From NCBI GenBank assembly GCA_002686355.1, contig NZBV01000017.1, forward strand, positions 1-28,751: a stretch of DNA of 28,751 bases. Reading direction: 5' to 3'. The DNA is from Candidatus Pacearchaeota archaeon. Lineage in GTDB: Archaea; Nanobdellota; Nanobdellia; Pacearchaeales; GW2011-AR1. Below, one piece after another: positions 22,270-28,253 of the stretch. The stretch's first letter is position 1. Every line of letters begins with the position of its first letter. Under the pieces are notes generated by a model. It was not told the DNA's origin. It searched no databases and saw nothing but the letters and a program-made list of their open reading frames with translations. A program made the translations under genes and the position numbers.

Positions 22270-24639
22270 TTAACTTCTTTCTCTTTTCTCTCTTGCTCTC
22301 TCAACCCATTCCTTATTAGTTTCACATTCAGGATTAAAACAAAAAACCCACGGTTTTTTACCCTTTGCTAATCTCCTCAGCATTGGAAAGTCACATTTTT
22401 CACAAATCCCACCTACTCTCTTTATAACTCCGTTTGGAGGAAGTGAAAAAGTATTCTTACAATCAGGATATGCATCACATGCAACAAACTGTCTTTGGTT
22501 TTTTCTTGAATATGTTATTGCCAAATTTCCTTTCTTGCATCTTGGACACTGCATCAGAGTATTCTCAATTTTTTCCTGCGCTCTCAATTCATCTTGCGCA
22601 CCAATCAACTCACCCCCAATCTTCTCTTCCTGCTTCTCAAAATCCTTAGCAATGTTTGTGATTGTCTTCTTAGCTTTATCAATAACCTTCTTCTCTTTCT
22701 TTTCAAAATTATTCTCAGCATTCTCAATCTTCTCCATCTCTTTCTCAAAATTCCGCGTTAATTTCTCGTCAATAATCACAGGAGAATATTTTTCCAGAGT
22801 AGAAATCAGGGACATGCCTAGCTGAGTTGCCTTAATACTTTTATCTTTCACATAACTTCTATTATAAAGTGTCTCCAGAATTGATGAACGTGTTGCCTTT
22901 GTTCCAAGATTCTTCTTCTCAAGCGCAGAAATTATTGACGCAGGTGAATACCTCTTCGGAGGCTGTGTCTCTTTCTCCTCTGTCCTAGAATTAACCACCT
23001 CAACTTCTCCCTCTAAATCAGGGATCTCTTCCTCTTTCATCTTAGAAGGATAAATTTCCAACCATGCTTTCTTTCTAACAGAAGAACCCCTCTTAGCAAA
23101 TTTCAAATTATCTACTTCCACAACTATCTTTTTATTGTCAATAATTGCATCCTCACAAAACAATGAAAGAAACCTCCTAACAATCAGATTATAAATTTTC
23201 TCATCATCCCCAGAAAGAATCTGCTTCTCCCCAGTAGGATGAATCGACGGATGAGCAGGGTCTAATTTTTTTCCTTCAACAGGTTTTTGCTTTTTAATTA
23301 AATGTTCAACATTATATTCCTTTGCCATTTTTTTCAAAACAGATTTATAATCAATTGAATCCGGAAGCTTCTGAGAAGAAGTTCGAGGATAAGAAATCAA
23401 ACCAGCAAGATAAAGTGATTGTGCGGCGCGTAGAGTATTTGAAGGTGTGATTCCGTGAAACTTGTATGCTTCTGTTTGTAATGTTGTAAGATTAAACGGC
23501 ACTCCAGGAGAGAGTCTTTGCTCTGTTTTCTTGGTTTCTGCTTGCCCTCTCTGACCAACCAATCCTTCAAATTTCTTCAAATCTTTTTTATCAAAGATGT
23601 CTTTAACATATTTGAGTTCTAAAGTGTGTGAGTTTTTCACTTTAATAAAAACCTGCCAGTATGTCTCTGGTTTAAATGCCTGGATAAGCCTCTCTTTCTG
23701 AACAATTAAATTCAAAGCAGGCCCTTGCACTCTCCCAATAGACATTATTTTAAATCTCCCGGCAGCTTTTATTGCATTCATCAAAGCCCTTGAAAGGTTG
23801 ATTCCGTAAAACCAGTCAAGATAATGACGCGTCTCACCTGCAATTGCCTGCCCCCATTCAAGATGTTTTGATCTTTCATCATAAGCTTTGTTTAATTCTG
23901 CATTTGTTAAGGTTGAGAATTTCATTCTGTTTGCATCTGATTGACCGCAAACGTATCTGACAACATTTAATCCAATGACTTCTCCTTCAATATCAAAGTC
24001 TGTTGCCACTGTTAAAGAGCCAGCATCTTTTGCAAGTATTGATAAAATGTCAAAGTATTTCTTTGTGAAATCGTTTTTTCTAACTAAATAATTTGGTACC
24101 CATTTGATGTTGAATTTTGGGACAGAATAACCTGGTTCTGTTTGAGCTAAGCTAAACAGATGACCAACTGCGCAGGCCACGAATATTTTTTCTCCATTTC
24201 TATCAACTTCATAATAAGAAACTTTATTTGAAACTTTTTGAGAAGCTTTTCCTAAAGCAGCTGCGATTTTTGAGGCTGCCTGAGGTTTTTCAGTTATGAT
24301 TAATTCATAGCCAGTTGGTTTTAATGAGATTTTTTTAGGTTGCCATTTACTCAAATCTTTTTTAGAAATTTTCTTTTTTGTTTTTTTTACAGCTCTTTTT
24401 CTAGTTGATTTTCTCTGTTTCTTGTATTTTCTTTTTGTCTTTACCTTTGTAATTGTTTCAAGTGAAGAATAATCTCTACCTTTGTACTCTTTTTCAATTG
24501 TTTTCTTTGAAATGGTTTTTGAAGTTGAACTTCCTTTTACAGGTTTCTCAGTTGTGTGTTTTAAATTAGTTTCATCTACTGGGAAGTATTGTTCAGCTGT
24601 TTTTTCTTCTTTTGATTTTGGGATTTTTTTCTTTGGCAT
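22270..24639 (-). CDS. topA: DNA topoisomerase I (type IA)
   Basis: 789 residues. A lysine/threonine-rich extension of about 110 residues precedes the Toprim domain (ELIITEKPQAASKIAAALG; acidic TVATDFDIEGEVIG). The core contains RVQGPALNLIVQKE and the active-site tyrosine in LYLAGLISYPRTSSQKLPDS, then HPSIHPTGE and NLGTKATRSSILETLYNR. The C-terminus carries two zinc-ribbon modules (CPRCKKGN ... ACDAYPDC; CEKCDFPM ... CFNPEC). It relaxes negative supercoils by single-strand passage. The basic N-terminal extension is unusual and probably binds DNA. Inverted repeat copies C and E lie on either side. Confidence 0.94.
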   Translation of the reverse strand: MPKKKIPKSKEEKTAEQYFPVDETNLKHTTEKPVKGSSTSKTISKKTIEKEYKGRDYSSLETITKVKTKRKYKKQRKSTRKRAVKKTKKKISKKDLSKWQPKKISLKPTGYELIITEKPQAASKIAAALGKASQKVSNKVSYYEVDRNGEKIFVACAVGHLFSLAQTEPGYSVPKFNIKWVPNYLVRKNDFTKKYFDILSILAKDAGSLTVATDFDIEGEVIGLNVVRYVCGQSDANRMKFSTLTNAELNKAYDERSKHLEWGQAIAGETRHYLDWFYGINLSRALMNAIKAAGRFKIMSIGRVQGPALNLIVQKERLIQAFKPETYWQVFIKVKNSHTLELKYVKDIFDKKDLKKFEGLVGQRGQAETKKTEQRLSPGVPFNLTTLQTEAYKFHGITPSNTLRAAQSLYLAGLISYPRTSSQKLPDSIDYKSVLKKMAKEYNVEHLIKKQKPVEGKKLDPAHPSIHPTGEKQILSGDDEKIYNLIVRRFLSLFCEDAIIDNKKIVVEVDNLKFAKRGSSVRKKAWLEIYPSKMKEEEIPDLEGEVEVVNSRTEEKETQPPKRYSPASIISALEKKNLGTKATRSSILETLYNRSYVKDKSIKATQLGMSLISTLEKYSPVIIDEKLTRNFEKEMEKIENAENNFEKKEKKVIDKAKKTITNIAKDFEKQEEKIGGELIGAQDELRAQEKIENTLMQCPRCKKGNLAITYSRKNQRQFVACDAYPDCKNTFSLPPNGVIKRVGGICEKCDFPMLRRLAKGKKPWVFCFNPECETNKEWVERAREKRERS

Positions 24640-24715
24640 TTTTTTGGTTTGAATTTAGACTCATTTTGTTCATAATTGATTAGTTCAAATCTTCTTTCAG
24701 ATAGGATTTTCGCTT

Positions 24716-24771
24716 TAACAAATTTATTAAGCGAAGAAATCTGGCAGAGTCGATTTCGCGACAATAAACTG
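24716..24771 (-). repeat. Degenerate intergenic repeat, copy E
   Basis: Upstream of topA, minus strand: a 31-base core at 24730-24760 beginning CGCGAAATCGACTCTGCCAG and followed by TAATAAATTTGTTAA. It matches the copy C core at 28 of 31 bases but points the opposite way, so the two copies bracket topA as an inverted pair about 2.5 kb apart. The rest of the 198-base gap (24640-24837) is AT-rich promoter-like sequence. Confidence 0.6.
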
Positions 24772-24837
24772 GAGTAATTTTGAACGAATGTATTTTACTA
24801 ATCTTTATCAAAAAAGAGTTTTTATAAGTTGTTAAAA

Positions 24838-25461
24838 TCAAACCTCAAATACTCTCCCTTTCTTTCCAATATTCACAACTTTTGTCTTCCCAATTTTTTC
24901 CTCTGCACCCTCGGCTTCATGGATATGACTATGGATATGAATGTCTGGCTTGAATTCCTTGATTGCTTTTGTAATCCCCTTGCTCCCTTTAAATCCTGAA
25001 AACTCTGATTTGCTTTTAGCAGGATGCATATGAGTCACCATAATCTTCTTCTTGGGTTTCTTCAACCCCTTGTGAGCCTGCTTTAAAATCTCAAACATCT
25101 CCTTATCATTAACATGAGTCATACCAATATCAGCCAACCCAGCTCCAAAAATTCCAACGCCTTTTTTCTTAAATGAATAACCATGAAGATTTTTAGCATT
25201 GGGGTACATTTCTGTTAAAAAATCAATTGTTGCAAATGACTCGTGATTTCCAGGCACAATCAAAACATCTTTTTTTGCTTTTAAAAAAGGGCCAACAATG
25301 TTATCAGTCGAGAATTCCCAATTGGTCAAATCCCCTGCCATCAACACAAGGTCAACATTTTCCTTCTGTGCTCTCTGAGCAAGTTTCCTAATCAATCCAG
25401 AATCCCCATGCAAATCTCCAATTGCCAAGATTTTCAACTTGTTCTTAGATGATTTTTTCAT
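24838..25461 (-). CDS. Metallophosphoesterase
   Basis: A 207-residue calcineurin-like phosphoesterase with the five metal-site motifs in order: AIGDLHGD, MAGDLTNW, PGNHES, VTHMHP and HSHIHE. It is a compact single domain of the usual length with no signal peptide, so it is cytosolic. The substrate (phosphoprotein, nucleotide or RNA end) is not deducible. A TTTTATTAAG box lies about 30 nt before ATG 25461. It is divergent from the winged-helix gene, with a palindrome in the 110-base gap. Confidence 0.9.
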   Translation of the reverse strand: MKKSSKNKLKILAIGDLHGDSGLIRKLAQRAQKENVDLVLMAGDLTNWEFSTDNIVGPFLKAKKDVLIVPGNHESFATIDFLTEMYPNAKNLHGYSFKKKGVGIFGAGLADIGMTHVNDKEMFEILKQAHKGLKKPKKKIMVTHMHPAKSKSEFSGFKGSKGITKAIKEFKPDIHIHSHIHEAEGAEEKIGKTKVVNIGKKGRVFEV

Positions 25462-25510
25462 GAAATAAAATCAATTCCAAACTTAATAAAACCTGCGAAT
25501 TTTTACTACT

Positions 25511-25528
25511 GTATACTGTAACATATAC
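25511..25528. promoter_or_regulatory. Palindromic possible operator
   Basis: GTATA-N8-TATAC inverted repeat (18 bp) in the divergent gap. It lies upstream of the winged-helix gene's TATA box (TTTAAAAG, about 25540) and about 50 nt upstream of the phosphoesterase ATG. The position suits an autoregulatory or divergent operator bound by the adjacent winged-helix protein; this is inference only. Confidence 0.35.
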
Positions 25529-25571
25529 TTTCCAAAACATTTAAAAGAACAACACTGTCTGAATATATACG

Positions 25572-25838
25572 ATGAAAGACAATTTTGAAGTGTTCTTTAG
25601 ACGAAAGCCAGCGATGATGTTGGTATCTCTGAAGAAAAATACACGGATGAGGTATGGTAGTGTATTGGCTAAAGAAGTGGATTGCACCTATAGCCATGCA
25701 GTAAAAATTCTGCAAACACTAGAAAACCTTAAGTTGGTCGGTTTTGAAAAAAGGGGGCGAGTCAAAATTATCCGGCTGACAAAAAAAGGACAAGACGTCG
25801 CAGAAGCGATTGAGAACATAAGGAAGCTTGTGAAATAA
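25572..25838 (+). CDS. Winged-helix DNA-binding protein
   Basis: 88 residues forming one winged helix-turn-helix. The helix pair is RYGSVLAKEVDCTYSHAVKI with recognition helix SHAVKILQTLENLKLVGF. The wing is EKRGRVKIIRLTKKGQDVAE, followed by a C-terminal helix. It resembles small MarR/HTH-type archaeal regulators, which act as dimers on palindromes. A TTTAAAAG box sits 25-32 nt upstream, and an 18-bp palindrome lies just before it. Targets are unknown. Confidence 0.8.
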   Translation: MKDNFEVFFRRKPAMMLVSLKKNTRMRYGSVLAKEVDCTYSHAVKILQTLENLKLVGFEKRGRVKIIRLTKKGQDVAEAIENIRKLVK

Positions 25839-25934
25839 TTCTCACTACCGCCCAAAATTAAGGGATTTGTGTTATTCGTGAATCTTACATATCCTTCTGT
25901 TAAAAATTTCCCCCTTCAGTTTATATACTTTAAT

Positions 25935-26105
25935 TTATCTCGCTCTGCTAGTAATTACTTTACTCACAATCGGCTTCACCAAATTGTTCGCTTAAGAGAT
26001 TTATCCACACAAAAATTATTTGTCGTTAATTAATTCCTCAGCGGAGCGATTTGGCAAGACTAATCGCAGAGCATTAATATCGTGAGTCGATAGCGAGTAC
26101 AAATC
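25935..26105. repeat. Degenerate palindromic intergenic repeat, copy D (two complete arms)
   Basis: Occupies the middle of the 340-base gap between the winged-helix and TFS genes. The left arm (25939-26010, plus) reads CTCGCTCTGCTAG, TAATTACTTTACTCACAATC, GGCTTCACCAAATTGTTCGC. The right arm (26100-26012, minus) reads TACTCGCTATCGACTCACG, ATATTAATGCTCTGCG, CTTGCCAAATCGCTCC. The minus arm aligns with the plus arm of copy C over about 80 bases. This is the most complete example of the head-to-head architecture. Confidence 0.6.
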
Positions 26106-26178
26106 TCAAACCAAAAATCTTAAAAACTTTAAAATTCAAAATAGAAAATCTTAAAAAGAGAATTCGACAGAACTTACG

Positions 26179-26487
26179 ATGGAATTTTGTCCAAAGTGCG
26201 GTGCAATACTTATCTTGAAAACAAAGAACTATGGTTGTCCTAGATGTGATTATTCTACAAAAGACAAAGTCAATCTACAAACATCTGAAAAACAAGAAGA
26301 AAAAGAAAGTGTCGGCGTTGTGTCTTCAAAAGAAACAGGAACTCTTCCGATTGTTACAGAAATCTGTGAAAAATGCAAAAACAACAAGGCATATTTCTGG
26401 ACAGTTCAGACACGTGCAAGCGATGAATCGGAAACAAAGTTCTTTAAGTGTGTGAAGTGCGAAAATACCTGGCGTGAATATAGTTGA
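26179..26487 (+). CDS. tfs: Transcription factor S (TFIIS-like)
   Basis: 102 residues with two zinc ribbons. The N-terminal ribbon is EFCPKCGAILILK ... YGCPRCDY (RPB9-like). The C-terminal TFIIS ribbon is EICEKCKNNKAYFWTVQTRA followed by SDESETKFFKCVKCENTWRE. The acidic Asp-Glu pair in the SDESETKF loop is the residue set that stimulates RNA cleavage by backtracked RNA polymerase. Length matches archaeal TFS. A TCTTAAAAAG element lies about 26 nt upstream. Its stop directly abuts the stop of the convergent zinc-ribbon gene. Confidence 0.95.
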   Translation: MEFCPKCGAILILKTKNYGCPRCDYSTKDKVNLQTSEKQEEKESVGVVSSKETGTLPIVTEICEKCKNNKAYFWTVQTRASDESETKFFKCVKCENTWREYS

Positions 26488-26730
26488 TTATACCGCCTCG
26501 CCAATTCTTTCTGTGTGACCACATTTGCCACACTTAACCAAAAAAAGATTATCCTCATCAGAATATTGCACCCCAAGATCTACAACTTCTGCTCCCCTAT
26601 GACCACACTTTTTACACTCGTGTTTGTAATCTGCAAAAACATCTTTAACTTCAATAACTCCTTTTCCAATTTTTTCTTTTTTGGTAATTTTTTCGCTTAC
26701 TTTTAGATTAGTTTTTAAATTTTTTTTCAT
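26488..26730 (-). CDS. TFS/RPB9-like zinc-ribbon protein
   Basis: 80 residues from ATG 26730 (MKKNLKTNLKVSEKITKKEK). A basic N-terminal half is followed by a single zinc ribbon, HECKKCGHRGAEVVDLGVQY then SDEDNLFLVKCGKCGHTER. The ribbon is laid out like the TFIIS C-terminal domain, including an acidic SDED loop. It lacks the aromatic/Gln-Thr-Arg residues of true TFS. It may be a polymerase-associated paralogue. A longer frame to 26811 would run through tRNA-Lys and is rejected. Confidence 0.75.
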   Translation of the reverse strand: MKKNLKTNLKVSEKITKKEKIGKGVIEVKDVFADYKHECKKCGHRGAEVVDLGVQYSDEDNLFLVKCGKCGHTERIGEAV

Positions 26731-26738
26731 TGCGAAAA

Positions 26739-26827
26739 TGGCCCTGGAGGGATTTGAACCCCCGACACCCAGATATCTCCGAAGAGTATAAGAGTCTGGT
26801 GCTCTGACCAAGCTGAGCTACAGAACC
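26739..26827 (-). tRNA. tRNA-Lys(CUU) with a 14-nt intron
   Basis: Minus-strand cloverleaf: acceptor GGTTCTG/CAGGGCC (two G-U pairs), discriminator A at 26739, D-stem GCTC/GAGC, anticodon stem CCAGA/TCTGG, T-arm GGGGG-TTCAAAT-CCCTC. The loop C-T-CTT-A gives anticodon CUU. A 14-nt insert, TACTCTTCGGAGAT, lies at 37/38. Helix CTCT/GGAG with bulges TA|T and AT|A explains the splice sites; there is no inner helix, so this is a relaxed bulge-helix-loop. CCA is not encoded. Confidence 0.88.
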
Positions 26828-26992
26828 TTATCTTTGTTAGGATAAACTAGTTTAAAAAATTTGGCTCATTGTGTTCGCACATTGATAGATAACCTATTAA
26901 TACTAAAAAACAGCGAGTGAATTTGATCTTTCATTAAAGCCATTCGGATCGGGAGGGGGAAGAATGGCAATGGATTATCAAATGCATGAGTA

Positions 26993-27625
26993 TCAATTTT
27001 CACTACAAAGACCTCTCTCAGTTGGGGGCCTTGATGCTTCAAAAAAAATCAACTTTCCCCATCCAACGTAAGGAGCAACCTTAAAAACAGCCCTTCCAAT
27101 CAATCGATCACCACTAATTTCCTTTTCTGTAATTAATTGATGATTACTATTATCTCCGATTGTTGAAAAAATTCTTTTTCCATCCTGTTCTTCTATGCCC
27201 ACGACTCGGTGGATAATTGGATTTTTCTGTTCTCCATTAAAGATTATAACATCACCAACTTCAAGCTTTCTTGGATTTATGCCTACAATAAACAAAATAT
27301 CCCCTTTATTAAAACCATTATTAAAAATAAAAGTTTCAAAAATTTCTTTCTCTAAATCAAAAGTCTCATATTTCTTGTCGTGTTTATCCCACCAAGAATC
27401 ATAGTCTGAAAAGAGGTTACCATCATGATACATGCTGCATGATTCTACAATTGCCAAGGGCAAAGAAGTTCCTGTAACCAAACTCAGCCCAGGGAAAAAA
27501 ATCAATTTAATAAACAGAAACAAAAATACAATAGAAAAAACCCAACCCTTCCAACTATTATCTTCCCATAAAAGATACCAAAACTTGCCCCAATATTCTC
27601 TCAACTCTTTCTTAGTAATTTTCAT
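26993..27625 (-). CDS. Signal peptidase I (archaeal type)
   Basis: A 210-residue S26 protease. The membrane helix WVFSIVFLFLFIKLIFFPG is followed by the catalytic serine in VESCSMYHDG. The domain then has GDILFIVGINPRKLEVGDVI, the histidine in PIIHRVVGIEE that replaces the bacterial lysine in archaeal enzymes, and aspartate in STIGDNSNHQ. It removes signal peptides outside the membrane, for example from the 674-residue membrane protein. The last 16 residues (EASRPPTERGLCSEN) look unlike the family and lie in a locally GC-richer stretch. The TATA-like TTTTAAAAAC is about 25 nt upstream. Confidence 0.88.
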   Translation of the reverse strand: MKITKKELREYWGKFWYLLWEDNSWKGWVFSIVFLFLFIKLIFFPGLSLVTGTSLPLAIVESCSMYHDGNLFSDYDSWWDKHDKKYETFDLEKEIFETFIFNNGFNKGDILFIVGINPRKLEVGDVIIFNGEQKNPIIHRVVGIEEQDGKRIFSTIGDNSNHQLITEKEISGDRLIGRAVFKVAPYVGWGKLIFFEASRPPTERGLCSEN

Positions 27626-27664
27626 GTTGGAAAAAAGTGGAAGTAGTTTTTAAAATGTTTCACC

Positions 27665-27774
27665 GGCTTTGCACAAGTATATAATGCTTCATATTTTGTA
27701 CAATCTCTATATAGTTGCACAATATATAACAAAGGACTTATTTTTGTGCAGAAATCATATTATTGTGCAAAGCC
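27665..27774. mobile_element. MITE-like 110-bp element with 12-bp TIRs and 9-bp duplication
   Basis: GGCTTTGCACAA at 27665-27676 is matched exactly by its reverse complement at 27763-27774. The 9-base TGTTTCACC occurs immediately outside both ends (27656-27664 and 27775-27783), as expected of a target-site duplication. The interior holds no ORF. It repeats the end motif: TTGCACAATATATAAC near 27715 and, inverted, TTTTGTGCAG near 27742. This is a non-autonomous element mobilised by some DDE transposase; the parent is not identified. Confidence 0.6.
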
Positions 27775-27803
27775 TGTTTCACCATTCACTGGTGCATTAA
27801 AGG

Positions 27804-27830
27804 TTGGGATATTCACTCTTTTTATCCCAA
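27804..27830 (-). terminator. Possible terminator hairpin
   Basis: TTGGGAT at 27804-27810 pairs with ATCCCAA at 27824-27830 (7-bp perfect stem, 13-nt loop). It lies just downstream of the 82-residue minus-strand gene. The run of T after it is short, so a terminator role is tentative. Confidence 0.3.
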
Positions 27831-27854
27831 AATTATATTAGTACGATTCTCGCT

Positions 27855-28103
27855 TTACTGGAGATAATTATCAACATACTTAAAAAAATTAACCACAATA
27901 TCTGTCTTTTGATCTATACTAATATCTTTATTGAACTTTATAATAATGTTTGGTTTATTTGGATTATAATATGCTTGATATTCATTAGAACCAGATATTA
28001 AGTACATCCCATTATCTTGTATTCCTTTTCTTTTTAAAAATTTTTCTAATCTGTTCTTATTTTTGAAAACAGCTCTTACTGGATATTCTATTTTCGAGGT
28101 CAT
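27855..28103 (-). CDS. Small hypothetical protein
   Basis: 82 residues beginning MTSKIEYPVRAVFKNKNRLE, with KFLKRKGIQDNGMYLISGS, then YQAYYNPNKPNIIIKFNKDI and SIDQKTDIVVNFFKYVDNYL. The alternating hydrophobic pattern suggests a small alpha/beta domain. A tiny ORF precedes it by 12 bases on the same strand. Position between a MITE-like element and a transposase remnant suggests a recently acquired segment. No family recognised. Confidence 0.5.
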   Translation of the reverse strand: MTSKIEYPVRAVFKNKNRLEKFLKRKGIQDNGMYLISGSNEYQAYYNPNKPNIIIKFNKDISIDQKTDIVVNFFKYVDNYLQ

Positions 28104-28115
28104 TTTCTATATTTT

Positions 28116-28217
28116 TTAATGTATTATGCAGAGTAGTCTCATTGCACAGTATCTTGCTCTCTCCTGAGTCCAGTTTGGATGTTTTTCAAGCAATTCCTGT
28201 GTTACAACTCTGACCAT
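28116..28217 (-). CDS. Possible 33-residue microprotein
   Basis: A 33-codon ORF: MVRVVTQELLEKHPNWTQER, then ARYCAMRLLCIIH. The helical, coding-like composition and the 12-base gap to the following 82-residue gene suggest a two-gene unit divergent from the transposase. It is too short for confidence. Confidence 0.35.
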   Translation of the reverse strand: MVRVVTQELLEKHPNWTQERARYCAMRLLCIIH

Positions 28218-28253
28218 ACGTCTGTTTTAAGGTGAATTAGAAAATACTCCATA

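Noticed and set aside
25935..26105. CRISPR array
   Set aside because: The repeats are inverted, degenerate and without regular spacers; no cas gene is present anywhere in the window.
26731..26811. Extended start of the zinc-ribbon gene
   Set aside because: The extra 27 codons are translation of the tRNA-Lys gene on the same strand.
26860..26940. Sixth copy of the palindromic intergenic repeat
   Set aside because: Only a short ACTCGCT and a TATTAAT block match; too weak to count.
26964..27071. 35-codon plus-strand ORF with a GGGAGGGGG-like upstream motif
   Set aside because: It is antisense to the end of the signal peptidase gene and has no recognisable protein features.
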